From NCBI RefSeq assembly GCF_003236175.1, contig NZ_QKTW01000018.1:54297-118296 (forward strand): a stretch of 64,000 nucleotides of DNA, in the 5' to 3' direction. This document shows positions 22,887-32,582 of the stretch, in pieces. The position numbers and the translations under genes are program-made. The notes under the pieces were generated by a model. The model searched no databases, was not told where the DNA came from, and saw only the letters and a list, made by a program, of their open reading frames with translations. Source of the DNA: Taibaiella soli (lineage in GTDB: Bacteria; Bacteroidota; Bacteroidia; Chitinophagales; Chitinophagaceae). Position 1 is the first letter of the stretch. Each line of letters opens with the position of its first letter.

Positions 22887-23348
22887 ATGATGGGTTTTAT
22901 CGGTGAATATGAAGTTGCAATCGACGCCAAGGGCCGCTTTCTGCTGCCTGCGGGGTTTCGTAAACAGTTGCCAGATGGCGCTGTAGGCAATTTCGTTGTC
23001 AACCGTGGTTTCGAAAATTGTCTTGCATTGTATCCGGTTGAAAGCTGGAATACACTGCAGGAAAAGCTCAGTACTATGAATGATTTTAATCCGAAGGTGC
23101 GTGAGTTTAAACGTCTTTTCCTGAACGGCGCCACAATGGTAGAGCTGGATAGTGCCGGCCGTCTTTTGTTGCCGAAACCACTGCAGGAATATGCCGGTAT
23201 CAAAAAAGATATGGTCTTCTCTGCTCAGGGCAACAAAGTGGAGCTCTGGGATAAAGAAGCTTATTACGAATATTTACGTAAATCAGCGGCCAACTTTAGT
23301 GATCTGGCGGCTGAAGTGGCAGGTGGAGATTTTTTTAATCCTTTTTAA
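22887..23348 (+). CDS. mraZ: Division/cell wall cluster transcriptional regulator MraZ
   Basis: 153 aa. Two AbrB-like MraZ halves are visible: FIGEYEVAIDAKGRFLLPAG (residues 4-23) and FLNGATMVELDSAGRLLLPK (about 78-97), each with the D-x-K/A-GR-x-LLP signature. MraZ forms ring oligomers and represses its own dcw operon. It starts at an ATGATG; either Met works. First gene of the cluster, 13 bp before rsmH. Confidence 0.96.
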   Translation: MMGFIGEYEVAIDAKGRFLLPAGFRKQLPDGAVGNFVVNRGFENCLALYPVESWNTLQEKLSTMNDFNPKVREFKRLFLNGATMVELDSAGRLLLPKPLQEYAGIKKDMVFSAQGNKVELWDKEAYYEYLRKSAANFSDLAAEVAGGDFFNPF

Positions 23349-23360
23349 AGTTTGTAAAAA

Positions 23361-24272
23361 ATGGAAGAATCTGCCTTTTACCACACAACAGTTCTTTTAA
23401 ATGAGGCGGTTGATGGCCTTGCTATAAAACCTGACGGCGTTTATGTCGACGCCACTTTTGGCGGCGGCGGTCACAGCAGGTTGATTCTGGAAAAACTCGG
23501 TCCTGATGGCAAGCTGATTTCTTTTGATCAGGATGCAGACGCATGGCGAAATAAGCCGGATGATGCAAGACTAATTCCGGTAACCGAAAATTTCCGCTAC
23601 ATGCGCAAGTTTTTACGCCTGCACGGAAATCCGCAGGTAGATGGTATCCTGGCAGATCTTGGGGTGAGTTCTTACCAGTTTGATACCGCGGAGCGCGGCT
23701 TTTCGATCCGCTTTGACGGTCCGCTCGATATGAGAATGGATCAGCGCACGGAAAAGACAGCGGCCGGTATTTTGAAAACGTATTCTGAAGGCGAATTGCA
23801 TAAGCTGTTTGAGCAGTATGGGGAAGTGAGGAATGCAAAACAGCTGGCAAAGCATATAGTATCCAGCAGGGATAAAATGCAGCTGACAACCATAGATTCT
23901 TTGAAGGCAATGATTGCCCCGGTGATGAAGGGAAATCCTAATCGCTATCTGGCACAGCTTTTTCAGGCACTTCGCATTGAAGTGAATGATGAAATGGGTG
24001 CGCTGCGTGATTTACTGGAGCAATCGGTACAATGTCTGAAACCGGAAGGCCGATTAAGTGTAATCACTTTCCATTCGCTGGAAGACAGGCTGGTGAAGCA
24101 ATTTATGAAGAAAGGCAAATGGGAGGAGACAGTGGACATGTTTGGCAGGGTTACTGAACCTGCACAGCTGAAACCTTTAACTCCTAAGCCGATCGAGCCA
24201 ACGGAAGAGGAACAGAAAAATAATCCGCGTTCAAGAAGTGCGCGTTTGCGAATAGCAGAAAAACTGGCATAA
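23361..24272 (+). CDS. rsmH: 16S rRNA (cytosine1402-N4)-methyltransferase RsmH
   Basis: 303 aa, normal length. RsmH (MraW) methylates N4 of C1402 in the 16S rRNA decoding region. Seen here: start FYHTTVLLNEAVDGLAIKPD, SAM-binding VDATFGGGGHSRLILEKLGP, the motif DGILADLGVSSYQFDTAERG, and C-terminal VITFHSLEDRLVKQFMK. It sits second in the dcw cluster as in most bacteria. Its stop overlaps the ftsL start by one base (TAATG). Confidence 0.97.
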   Translation: MEESAFYHTTVLLNEAVDGLAIKPDGVYVDATFGGGGHSRLILEKLGPDGKLISFDQDADAWRNKPDDARLIPVTENFRYMRKFLRLHGNPQVDGILADLGVSSYQFDTAERGFSIRFDGPLDMRMDQRTEKTAAGILKTYSEGELHKLFEQYGEVRNAKQLAKHIVSSRDKMQLTTIDSLKAMIAPVMKGNPNRYLAQLFQALRIEVNDEMGALRDLLEQSVQCLKPEGRLSVITFHSLEDRLVKQFMKKGKWEETVDMFGRVTEPAQLKPLTPKPIEPTEEEQKNNPRSRSARLRIAEKLA

Positions 24273-24637
24273 TGGAAGAGAAAGTCCAGACAAATTCAGG
24301 AGAACCAACACCGGCACAACGCATCCGAAATGACTGGAAGGCGCTGCTGGAAAGAATTTCTTACAAAGGGATCGTTCACAACGTTCCTTTTCTGGGTTTT
24401 GTGGCATTGCTCGGCATTATCTATATCAGCAACAGTCAGCGGGCAATTGCAACGCAACGTGAATTGAACAAAGAAGAAAAAGTATTGAAAGAGCTTCGCT
24501 GGAAATACATGGACATTAAGAGTAAGCTCATGAATGCCGGTATGGAAGCCGAAGTAATCAGAAACGGATCGGGCATCGGATTGAAACCATTGATGTTGCC
24601 CGCTTATAAAATTGAAACAGACAGCGTAAAAAAATAG
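24272..24637 (+). CDS. ftsL: FtsL-like cell division protein
   Basis: 121 aa, bitopic. A charged N-terminal tail (about 40 residues) is followed by one membrane helix (VPFLGFVALLGIIYISN, about 39-55) and a periplasmic coiled-coil-like segment (RELNKEEKVLKELRWKYMDI). This is the layout of FtsL, which joins FtsQ-FtsB and activates FtsWI. Sequence conservation is low in this family. The call leans on topology and on its position between rsmH and ftsI, starting within the rsmH stop. Confidence 0.85.
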   Translation: MEEKVQTNSGEPTPAQRIRNDWKALLERISYKGIVHNVPFLGFVALLGIIYISNSQRAIATQRELNKEEKVLKELRWKYMDIKSKLMNAGMEAEVIRNGSGIGLKPLMLPAYKIETDSVKK

Positions 24638-24642
24638 AACCA

Positions 24643-26766
24643 GTGTCGCAAGTAAGAAAAGATATCAGATTCAGAGTGTATGTAGCATTTACCTGCATAT
24701 GCGTCTTTGGTCTGGCTATACTGATCAAAGCGGCAATGATTCAGGCAAAGGAAGGAGAAGAGCTTCGTAGTCTTTCGAACCAGATGCACATGCATGCAGA
24801 CACAGTGTATGCAGAGCGTGGGAATATCTATTCAGAGGATGGTCTGCTGCTTTGTTCTTCCATTCCGCAGTTTGATGCTTATGTAGATTTTACGGTCATC
24901 CAGCGTGATACGTTCCGTAAATACAAAGATACATTGGCGCATTGCTTGTCTCGCTTGTTTGACAACGAAACACCTGCGTCTTATAAACAAAGAATGGAAG
25001 CCGCTTATCGTGATTCGGTACGTTATTTTCCACTGCGGAAAAACATGCCTTATTACGATTATCAGACGTTGCGCTCTTTTCCGATTTTCTGTAAAGGTTC
25101 ACGTAAGGGTGGTTTGATTGTAGAGCCGAAAATCAAACGCATCAATCCTTATGGAATGCTCGCTTATCGTACTATTGGTTTGTGGCGTCCGGGAATCTGG
25201 AAAGATGGTAAGTTGCAGAAAAATGTAATTGGTCTGGAAGCAACTTACGATAGCATTTTGAGTGGCGTGAACGGCAGCCGTATGATGGAAAAAGAAACGG
25301 GTGGCGTATGGGTTCCGATTGACGGAACAGAAGTGGATCCGCAAAATGGCCGTGATGTAGTCACTACGTTGGATTTCGGTATTCAGGACGTGGCAGAACA
25401 TGCGCTGAAAAGCGTGCTCGAACAATATGAATGTCTTTACGGAACTGCTATTGTAATGGAAGTGCAGACCGGAAAGATCAGAGCTCTTGTAAATCTGGGA
25501 CGGCAAAAAGACGGCAGCTATTGGGAAGATTTCAACTACGCAATGATTCCTACTGAGCCGGGTTCAACCTTTAAACTGGTTACCCTGCTTTCGTTGCTTA
25601 ATGACGGCTACATCAATGTGAATGATAACGTGAATGCAGAAGGTGGTGCTATTCGTTTTGGCAACCGCACCATGCGTGATTCACATCTCGGTTTGGGTGT
25701 GTTGTCGATCAAACAGGCATTTGCGCTTTCTTCGAATGCGGCGATGGCTAAGTTGGGCTTTCAGTATTATTCGAAAGACCCGCAAAAATTTGTTGATCAC
25801 ATCAAGAAACTGCACCTCAATCAGCGTACTGGTATAGATCTGGCCGGTGAACGCAGGCCGCGTGTGATAGAACCGAAAGACAAAGACTGGAGCGGGACTA
25901 CGCTTCCGTGGATGGCTACAGGTTATGGTGTACTCGTTTCTCCGATGCACACTTGTATGGTGTACAACGCAGTGGCGAATGGTGGCAGAATGATGCGACC
26001 TTATCTGATTGATGCAATTCGTGAGTACGGTAAAGACATCAAGACATTTGAACCGCATGTTGTTGAAGAACACATCGCTGATTCAAACGCGATTGCTCAG
26101 TTGCAGTCTTGCATGAAAGAGGTGGTGTTTACCGGTACGGGTAAACACATCCAGTCACCATTTTACGGTATCGCCGGAAAGACAGGTACAGCGCAGGTTG
26201 CGGATAAAGGCATTCGTTATACCGATGGTGTTTATCAGGGTTCTTTCGTAGGTTATTTTCCTACCGATAAACCGCGTTATACCATAGCAGTTGTCATCAG
26301 AACAAAACCGCATTCTGGCGCTTACTACGGTGGTACTATTGCGGCGCCGGTATTTAGAATGATCGCTGATAAAATTTTCTCTACCGGAATTGGTGGTAAT
26401 TGGGTGGGCCCGCTGGATAGCATTGCTGGTCTGGGTGATCAGAAAATGATTGCGAAAGCAGCAACGTATAAAAGTTACCAGATTTTGATGAAGGCAATGG
26501 GTAAAAATATTGATGCGGTGATTCCGAATCGTGCGATTGCGCAAATGTTTACCGATTCAGCAAAAAAACTTGCCGTGCAGAAAAAAGAACTGGTGAGTGG
26601 TATGGTGCCGGACGTAAAAGGAATGGGATTGAAAGATGCAGTTTACCTGCTGGAAAATCAGGGGCTGCGTGTGCAGGTAGAAGGAAATGGTGTAGTGCAA
26701 ACACAATCAGTAACGGCTGGAACACCGGTTGTAAAAGGACAAACAATAGTAATACAGTTAAGTTAA
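24643..26766 (+). CDS. ftsI: Division-specific peptidoglycan transpeptidase (PBP3/FtsI) with PASTA domain
   Basis: 707 aa starting at GTG 24643, six bases after ftsL. One N-terminal membrane helix (about 10-33) anchors a periplasmic protein. Pedestal domain: RGNIYSEDGLLLCSSIPQFD. Transpeptidase domain: S308-x-x-K311 (EPGSTFKLVT), S363-S-N365, K513-T-G-T516 (AGKTGTAQV). A single C-terminal PASTA-like domain (about 643-707: VPDVKGMGLKDAVYLLENQG) is typical of Bacteroidota FtsI. It crosslinks septal peptidoglycan with FtsW. Confidence 0.95.
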   Translation: MSQVRKDIRFRVYVAFTCICVFGLAILIKAAMIQAKEGEELRSLSNQMHMHADTVYAERGNIYSEDGLLLCSSIPQFDAYVDFTVIQRDTFRKYKDTLAHCLSRLFDNETPASYKQRMEAAYRDSVRYFPLRKNMPYYDYQTLRSFPIFCKGSRKGGLIVEPKIKRINPYGMLAYRTIGLWRPGIWKDGKLQKNVIGLEATYDSILSGVNGSRMMEKETGGVWVPIDGTEVDPQNGRDVVTTLDFGIQDVAEHALKSVLEQYECLYGTAIVMEVQTGKIRALVNLGRQKDGSYWEDFNYAMIPTEPGSTFKLVTLLSLLNDGYINVNDNVNAEGGAIRFGNRTMRDSHLGLGVLSIKQAFALSSNAAMAKLGFQYYSKDPQKFVDHIKKLHLNQRTGIDLAGERRPRVIEPKDKDWSGTTLPWMATGYGVLVSPMHTCMVYNAVANGGRMMRPYLIDAIREYGKDIKTFEPHVVEEHIADSNAIAQLQSCMKEVVFTGTGKHIQSPFYGIAGKTGTAQVADKGIRYTDGVYQGSFVGYFPTDKPRYTIAVVIRTKPHSGAYYGGTIAAPVFRMIADKIFSTGIGGNWVGPLDSIAGLGDQKMIAKAATYKSYQILMKAMGKNIDAVIPNRAIAQMFTDSAKKLAVQKKELVSGMVPDVKGMGLKDAVYLLENQGLRVQVEGNGVVQTQSVTAGTPVVKGQTIVIQLS

Positions 26767-26775
26767 AAGATAGAA

Positions 26776-28242
26776 ATGCCCGTATTGCAGGAAATATTAG
26801 TGAATCTGAAACCGCAGAAAATTGCGGGGAATCAACAGACTGAAGTAAACAGTCTGGCTATCGATTCCCGCAAAGTAGCTGCAGGCACTGCTTTTATTGC
26901 GGTGCGTGGTTCTGTGGTCGACGGGCACGATTATATTGAAAAAGCAATTGCTTCAGGTGCATCGGTGATTGTTTGTGAAACAATGCCATCAAGCCTGAGT
27001 GAAAATGTTGCTTATATACAGGTAAAGGACAGCCACGCCGCAGCAGGACAAATTGCCGCAGCGTTTTATGGTTTTCCTTCTGAGAAAATGAAAGTAGTGG
27101 GCGTGACAGGAACCAATGGCAAAACCACAACGGCCACGTTGTTGTTCAATCTGTTTAAAGCGCTCGGTTATAAATGCGGATTGATCTCTACTGTTGATAA
27201 TCATATTGACGAAATAGTAGAAACATCCACACACACTACGCCAGATGCGATTTCTGTACAGGCTTTGCTACGCAGAATGTATGATGCGAATTGTGCTTAT
27301 GTGTTTATGGAAGTGAGCTCGCACGCTATTCATCAGCACCGCATTGAAGGAATCCATTTTACGGGCGCCATGTTTACGAACATTACGCATGATCATCTGG
27401 ATTACCACAAAACATTTGATGAGTACATCCGTGTAAAGAAAAAGTTCTTTGATGATTTGCCGGAAGATGCTTTTGCATTGACCAATGCTGACGATAAAAG
27501 AGGGATGGTAATGCTGCAAAACACAGCCGCTGAAAAATGCAGTTATAGCTTGCGCATCCCTGCTACTTACAAAGGCAAAGTGCTGGAGAATAACCTGACT
27601 GGCCTGATTATGAATGTTGACGGACAGGAAGCACATTTCAGAATGATTGGCACTTTTAATGCCTACAATCTGCTGGCGGTTTATGGTGCTGCGATTCAGC
27701 TGGGTGAAGACAAGATGGAAGTGTTGGCGAAACTGAGCAATCTGCATGGCGCGCCTGGCCGTTTTGAAACCTATATGTCGCCGGTGGACAAGATTCTCGG
27801 CATTGTAGATTATGCACATACGCCAGACGCATTACTGAATGTACTGGCAACGATCAAGCAATTGCGTGGTGATGCACAACAAGTGATTACAGTAGTAGGA
27901 TGCGGCGGTGACCGTGATAAAACCAAACGTCCGGTGATGGCAGAAGTAGCTTGTGAACATAGTGACCGTGTCATACTTACTTCAGACAATCCACGCAGCG
28001 AAGATCCGGAAGTGATTTTAAACGAAATGGAAGCGGGTCTGAATTTGACACAAAAAAGAAAAGTGCTGCGTATCTCTGATCGTCGCGAAGCTATCAAGAC
28101 CGCAGTGAGTCTGGCCAATGCAGGCGATATCATTCTGCTGGCAGGTAAAGGACATGAAACCTATCAGGAAATAAAAGGAATTAAAAATCATTTTAACGAT
28201 CGCGAGGAAATAACCAAAGCGTTTGAACTCTATAATAAATAA
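26776..28242 (+). CDS. murE: UDP-MurNAc-L-Ala-D-Glu:meso-diaminopimelate ligase
   Basis: 488 aa. MurE adds the third amino acid of the stem peptide in the cytoplasm with ATP. Three-domain Mur ligase: N-terminal uridine-binding part (SLAIDSRKVAAGTAFIAVRG), ATP-binding GVTGTNGKTTTATLLFNLF (about 111-129), then THDHLDYHKTFDEYIRVKKK. The C-terminal substrate motif is DNPRSEDP (about 400), and DNPR in MurE marks meso-diaminopimelate as substrate, so the peptidoglycan is predicted to be A1gamma (mDAP). Nine bases after ftsI. Confidence 0.97.
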   Translation: MPVLQEILVNLKPQKIAGNQQTEVNSLAIDSRKVAAGTAFIAVRGSVVDGHDYIEKAIASGASVIVCETMPSSLSENVAYIQVKDSHAAAGQIAAAFYGFPSEKMKVVGVTGTNGKTTTATLLFNLFKALGYKCGLISTVDNHIDEIVETSTHTTPDAISVQALLRRMYDANCAYVFMEVSSHAIHQHRIEGIHFTGAMFTNITHDHLDYHKTFDEYIRVKKKFFDDLPEDAFALTNADDKRGMVMLQNTAAEKCSYSLRIPATYKGKVLENNLTGLIMNVDGQEAHFRMIGTFNAYNLLAVYGAAIQLGEDKMEVLAKLSNLHGAPGRFETYMSPVDKILGIVDYAHTPDALLNVLATIKQLRGDAQQVITVVGCGGDRDKTKRPVMAEVACEHSDRVILTSDNPRSEDPEVILNEMEAGLNLTQKRKVLRISDRREAIKTAVSLANAGDIILLAGKGHETYQEIKGIKNHFNDREEITKAFELYNK

Positions 28243-28255
28243 CTAATAGCCACAC

Positions 28256-29527
28256 ATGCTCTACTATTTGTTTACATACTTGCGTGAGCACTTCGGAATG
28301 TTCGGAGCCGGTGTATTTTACTACATCACGTTCCGCGCGGCTATGGCTATTATTTTATCGTTGATCATTACCATGGTCTTCGGTAAAAAACTGATCAAAT
28401 ATCTGCAGCGCAAACAGATCGGGGAAACGGTTCGCGACCTGGGCCTGGCAGGTGAGAACCAGAAAAAAGGAACGCCAACGATGGGCGGGATGATCATCAT
28501 TGGCGCCATTTTGATTCCGACGCTTTTGTTTGCCCGGATTGGAAATGTGTACATCGTTCTGATGATCGTTTCCACAATCTGGCTGGGGCTGGTTGGTTTT
28601 CTGGATGATTATATCAAGGTCTTCAGAAAGAATAAAGAAGGGCTGGCCGGACGTTTTAAGATATTAGGACAAATAGGACTTGGTGTAATAGTGGGTTTGA
28701 CCATGTATTACAACGATCACGTAGTAATCAGCCGTGAAGTGGTAAAGGGGCAGCCGACTATTTACAACTCTACAGAACATATCGTTGGTGATCCGATCAC
28801 CCGTAAAGATGAGAATGGAAAAACACATACTTATGTACAGGTGAGAACGGCTACAACAACGATTCCGTTTGTAAAAAGCCATGAACTGAGCTATGCAAAA
28901 ATTGCGGGCATCTTTGGCGAAAAGGCAATCGATGTGGTAACGCCGATCCTTTACATACTGTTTGTAACGTTTATTATCACCGCGGTATCGAATGGTGCCA
29001 ACATCACGGATGGTATCGACGGGCTTGCAACCGGTACATCGGCAATTATTGGCGTCTGTCTGGGTGTATTTGCATATGTGTCCGGTAACTACATTTTCGC
29101 AGACTATCTCAATATCATGAACATTCCGAACCTTGGCGAATTGTCCATTTTTATCGGAGCGTTTGTAGGAGCTTGCGTTGGTTTTTTGTGGTACAATGCT
29201 TATCCGGCGCAGGTGTTTATGGGAGATACGGGCAGTCTGGCTTTGGGTGGTATTATAGCGTCGCTGGCAATTATTATGCGTAAAGAATTGCTGATTCCGA
29301 TCATTTGTGGTGTTTTCTTCGTAGAGCTACTCTCGGTGATCATACAGGTTTGGTATTTCAAACGCACAAAGAAAAAATATGGTGAAGGCCGCCGGATTTT
29401 TTTAATGTCGCCGCTCCATCACCATTATCAAAAGCTCGGCTATCATGAAAGTAAGATTGTGACACGCTTCTGGATTGTGGGAATCATGCTGGCGATACTG
29501 AGTATTGTGACGCTGAAAATGCAGTAA
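28256..29527 (+). CDS. mraY: Phospho-N-acetylmuramoyl-pentapeptide-transferase
   Basis: 423 aa with about ten membrane helices. MraY forms lipid I from UDP-MurNAc-pentapeptide and undecaprenyl phosphate. Typical segments: [20 protein letters not shown], the Asp pair in [50 protein letters not shown] and [21 protein letters not shown] ~45-residue insertion (about residues 160-205, polar, [20 protein letters not shown]) between helices is typical of Bacteroidota MraY. Confidence 0.97.
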   Translation: MLYYLFTYLREHFGMFGAGVFYYITFRAAMAIILSLIITMVFGKKLIKYLQRKQIGETVRDLGLAGENQKKGTPTMGGMIIIGAILIPTLLFARIGNVYIVLMIVSTIWLGLVGFLDDYIKVFRKNKEGLAGRFKILGQIGLGVIVGLTMYYNDHVVISREVVKGQPTIYNSTEHIVGDPITRKDENGKTHTYVQVRTATTTIPFVKSHELSYAKIAGIFGEKAIDVVTPILYILFVTFIITAVSNGANITDGIDGLATGTSAIIGVCLGVFAYVSGNYIFADYLNIMNIPNLGELSIFIGAFVGACVGFLWYNAYPAQVFMGDTGSLALGGIIASLAIIMRKELLIPIICGVFFVELLSVIIQVWYFKRTKKKYGEGRRIFLMSPLHHHYQKLGYHESKIVTRFWIVGIMLAILSIVTLKMQ

Positions 29528-29783
29528 TTGAATGGAATATGATTAATGTGGGGAATGTGCGCTTCGACTTCGCTCAGGGTGACAAGTGTAAATGAAATGT
29601 GTGAATGTGATTAATGTGGGGAATGTGACAAATGAATTCAAAATTCAAAAGTCGAAATTCAAAACCCTGCTCGCGCTGTAACTCCCCTTTAGGGGATGAG
29701 GGTGTGAGGATTGTGATAACAAATTTTTTAAACAAAACCCAAAAATCCCGCTTCAGGGGCTAGGGGTATAAACAAAGGATGAA
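29528..29783. repeat. mraY-murD spacer filled with short repeats
   Basis: This 256-bp gap holds a 9-bp-unit array (AATGTG at 29536-29560 and 29603-29634), a CTTCGCTCAGGGTGACA word, AAATTCAAAA words near 29634-29665, and two GGGG-rich motifs (CCCCTTTAGGGG at 29685-29698, CTTCAGGGGCTAGGGGTA near 29752-29769). The last also appears at 19658-19677 before the XRE gene. No gene or terminator is evident, so the cluster may still be cotranscribed. Confidence 0.7.
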
Positions 29784-31205
29784 ATGGTTTCTACCATAAC
29801 ATCAACAAGTAAAATGACAGAACAACAAATGACAACAGGTGGACAAAAACGATTGATTGTACTTGGGGCAGGAGAAAGTGGCCTCGGTGCGGCTTTGCTG
29901 GGAAAACAGCAAGGTTGGGACGTTTTTGTCAGCGACGGTGGTGCAATTAAAGACAACTACAAAGATGCGATGCATCATGCAGGTATCGAATTTGAAGAAG
30001 GCCGTCATACCGAAGAAAAAATACTGAATGCACAATGCCTGGTGAAAAGCCCTGGCATACCTGATAAAGCGCCGATCGTGAAGAAAGTGCATGAAGCAGG
30101 TATTGAAGTGTGCAGTGAAATTGAATTTGGATTCCGTTATAAAGGTGATAGCAAGATCATTGCCATCACCGGCAGCAACGGCAAAAGTACTACGACCAAA
30201 ATGACCTTTCACCTGCTGAAAGAAGCTGGATACGATGTGTCAATGGTAGGTAATATCGGCATCAGTTTTGCAAAGCAAATTGCAGAACAACCTACAGAAT
30301 GGTACGTGATGGAAGTGAGCAGTTTTCAGCTCGATGACATTCACCGTTTCCGGCCAGATGTGGCAGTATTGCTGAATATCACGCCAGACCATTTAGACAG
30401 ATACGATTATAAACTGGACAATTACATAGCTTCTAAATTTCGGATTACAGAGAATCAGACCGGCAATGATTTCTTCATTTTGAATCAGGACGACCCTGTA
30501 ATTAACAAGTACATGTTGAATATGATTAGTGCCCATTCGCTTCACGCAAAAACTATCTATTTCACGATGAACAACGAGCAAAAGCTACCAGAAAATGAAG
30601 GCGGAATGATCCATGATGATGAGATGACCATCAATTATGGCGGTGAAGAGCTGAAAATGTCCATACACGACTTGTCGCTGCAGGGCAAACACAACCAGTA
30701 CAATACTATGGCTGCGGGTATTTCTGCACGTATTGCCGGTATTCGCAGAGAAAAAATCCGTGAAAGCTTTGCAACGTTTGAAGGGCTGGAACATCGATTG
30801 GAGTTTGTGGCGACTGTTCGCGGCGTAGATTTTATCAACGACAGTAAGGCCACGAATGTAAACTCTGTGTGGTTTGCACTGGAAAGCATGAAGAAGCCAA
30901 CGGTATTGATTTTGGGCGGTCAGGATAAAGGAAATGATTACAATGAACTGATGGAACTGGTGAAGGATAAGGTGAAAGCGATTGTGTGTATGGGTGTGGA
31001 TAACGCGCCAATTCACAATGCTTTTAAAGGTGTGGTTCCGGCTATTATCGATACAGCAAGTGCTGATGAAGCAGTAAAAGCTGCTTTCTCAGTATCTGAA
31101 AAAGGAGATGTGGTTTTATTATCGCCTGCATGCGCCAGCTTCGACCTGTTTAAAAACTACGAAGACCGCGGCAAGCAATTTAAAGAAGCGGTGAAGGGAT
31201 TGTAG
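29784..31205 (+). CDS. murD: UDP-N-acetylmuramoyl-L-alanine:D-glutamate ligase
   Basis: 473 aa if the first ATG is used (AAAGGA lies 4 nt before it). ATGs at 29814 and 29829 are closer to the conserved RLIVLGAGESGLGAALLGKQ and may be the true start. MurD adds D-Glu to UDP-MurNAc-L-Ala. ATP site: IAITGSNGKSTTTKMTFHLL; also LNITPDHLDRYDYKLDNYIA, and C-terminal RGVDFINDSKATNVNSVWFA and LSPACASFDLFKNYEDRG. Separated from mraY by a repeat-rich gap. Confidence 0.96.
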   Translation: MVSTITSTSKMTEQQMTTGGQKRLIVLGAGESGLGAALLGKQQGWDVFVSDGGAIKDNYKDAMHHAGIEFEEGRHTEEKILNAQCLVKSPGIPDKAPIVKKVHEAGIEVCSEIEFGFRYKGDSKIIAITGSNGKSTTTKMTFHLLKEAGYDVSMVGNIGISFAKQIAEQPTEWYVMEVSSFQLDDIHRFRPDVAVLLNITPDHLDRYDYKLDNYIASKFRITENQTGNDFFILNQDDPVINKYMLNMISAHSLHAKTIYFTMNNEQKLPENEGGMIHDDEMTINYGGEELKMSIHDLSLQGKHNQYNTMAAGISARIAGIRREKIRESFATFEGLEHRLEFVATVRGVDFINDSKATNVNSVWFALESMKKPTVLILGGQDKGNDYNELMELVKDKVKAIVCMGVDNAPIHNAFKGVVPAIIDTASADEAVKAAFSVSEKGDVVLLSPACASFDLFKNYEDRGKQFKEAVKGL

Positions 31206-31325
31206 TGGTGAATGGTGAATGGTGAATGGTCAAAGATGAAACGTCAAATTGATCATCGCGTTTGTTACCAGCAATGGGTTGGTGGGCTTCGAGGAGGCCG
31301 GATTTTGACTTTTTAATTCATAGTA
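31206..31325. repeat. murD-ftsW spacer with 7-bp tandem repeat
   Basis: GGTGAAT is repeated three times in tandem just after murD (about 31207-31228), followed by a degenerate copy. The rest of this 120-bp gap shows no gene or terminator. Confidence 0.6.
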
Positions 31326-32582
31326 ATGCAAAAGATTTTAGAACGGATAAAAGGCGATAAAGTGATCTGGTCGGTAGTACTGTTACTATCGCTGATCAGC
31401 CTGATGGCCGTATATAGTTCTACGGGATCGCTTGCATATCGTATGGATAAAAATGCAAGCTATTACCTGATCAAACAGCTGTCGGTAATTGCCGTTGGTT
31501 TGTTGATCATCTATGGCGTGCACAAAGTAAACTATACCAAATTTGCCCGGATAGCCGTGATGCTGTACGTTATCAGTTTACCGCTGTTACTGTACACATT
31601 GTTTTTCGGTGCGAAGATCAACGAGGGTTCCCGCTGGATTAAACTACCAGTCGTGAATGTTACCTTCCAAAGCTCCGATCTGGCAAAACTGGCACTGTTT
31701 TTGTTCTTAGCGAGAATGCTGAGCATTAAGCAAGGCAGCATTAAAGATCTTAGAAAAGGTTTTATACCTGTGTTGGTTCCGGTGTTCCTTACCTGTGCAT
31801 TGATTGCTCCGGCAAATCTTTCCACAGCACTGATGCTGGGCGCCACTTGTTGCATTCTTTTCTTCATCGGACGAGTACAGGTAAAACACATTATGTTGCT
31901 GGCGGTGGCCGGCATTATTGGTGTTGTGTTGTTATTCACCGTTTCCAAGATTACCGGCTTTGGCCGTGCGGCAACCTGGGAGCAACGGATCTCTGACTTC
32001 GCCGGAGGCAGTAAAAAAGACGGCAGCGTTAAAGGAGGAAAAAAAGAATCCGTGTACCAGGTATTGCAGGCAAAAATTGCGATTGCCAATGGCGGTGTCT
32101 TTGGTCTCGGCCCTGGTCACAGTCGTCAGCGCGATTATCTGCCGGAGGCATATTCGGATTTTATCTTCTCTAGTATTATTGAAGAATATGGCCTGGTAGG
32201 TGCAACTGCATTAGTGTTTTTGTATTTGCTTTTCCTCTGGCGAAGTATCCTGATCTTTAAACGATGTCCGTACGCATTCGGTGCATTCCTCGCGGTAGGC
32301 TTGAGTATGACACTGGTGTTTCAGGCAATGCTGAATATGGCGGTGAACGTACACCTTGTACCAGTTACGGGTTTGACGCTGCCGATGGTGAGCATGGGTG
32401 GTTCGTCGATCTGGTTTACAAGTATTGCCATTGGCATTGTACTTAGTGTAAGTCGCTATGTGGATGAAAACGAAGGCCGCAAAAAAGCAGCTAGCGAAAA
32501 AACTGAGAAAACTGCAACAGAAACAACGGAAGAAGAAGAAACATTAACTACAGATAAAAACGAAGCTCCGGCTTTAGCATAA
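31326..32582 (+). CDS. ftsW: Septal peptidoglycan polymerase FtsW
   Basis: 418 aa, SEDS family with about ten membrane helices. FtsW polymerises glycan strands from lipid II together with FtsI. Markers: VWSVVLLLSLISLMAVYSST start, EGSRWIKLPVVNVTFQSSDL with the SEDS SRWI-x-x-P and catalytic Asp region, VFGLGPGHSRQRDYLPEAYS, DFIFSSIIEEYGLVG, and GLTLPMVSMGGSSIW. A ~30-residue Glu/Thr/Lys-rich C-terminal tail is cytoplasmic. The stop abuts the murG ATG with no gap. Confidence 0.96.
   Translation: MQKILERIKGDKVIWSVVLLLSLISLMAVYSSTGSLAYRMDKNASYYLIKQLSVIAVGLLIIYGVHKVNYTKFARIAVMLYVISLPLLLYTLFFGAKINEGSRWIKLPVVNVTFQSSDLAKLALFLFLARMLSIKQGSIKDLRKGFIPVLVPVFLTCALIAPANLSTALMLGATCCILFFIGRVQVKHIMLLAVAGIIGVVLLFTVSKITGFGRAATWEQRISDFAGGSKKDGSVKGGKKESVYQVLQAKIAIANGGVFGLGPGHSRQRDYLPEAYSDFIFSSIIEEYGLVGATALVFLYLLFLWRSILIFKRCPYAFGAFLAVGLSMTLVFQAMLNMAVNVHLVPVTGLTLPMVSMGGSSIWFTSIAIGIVLSVSRYVDENEGRKKAASEKTEKTATETTEEEETLTTDKNEAPALA

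Noticed and set aside
31206..31325. Possible internal promoter or terminator splitting the dcw cluster
   Set aside because: No TAnnTTTG/TTTG pair and no hairpin with T-run was found in the murD-ftsW gap.
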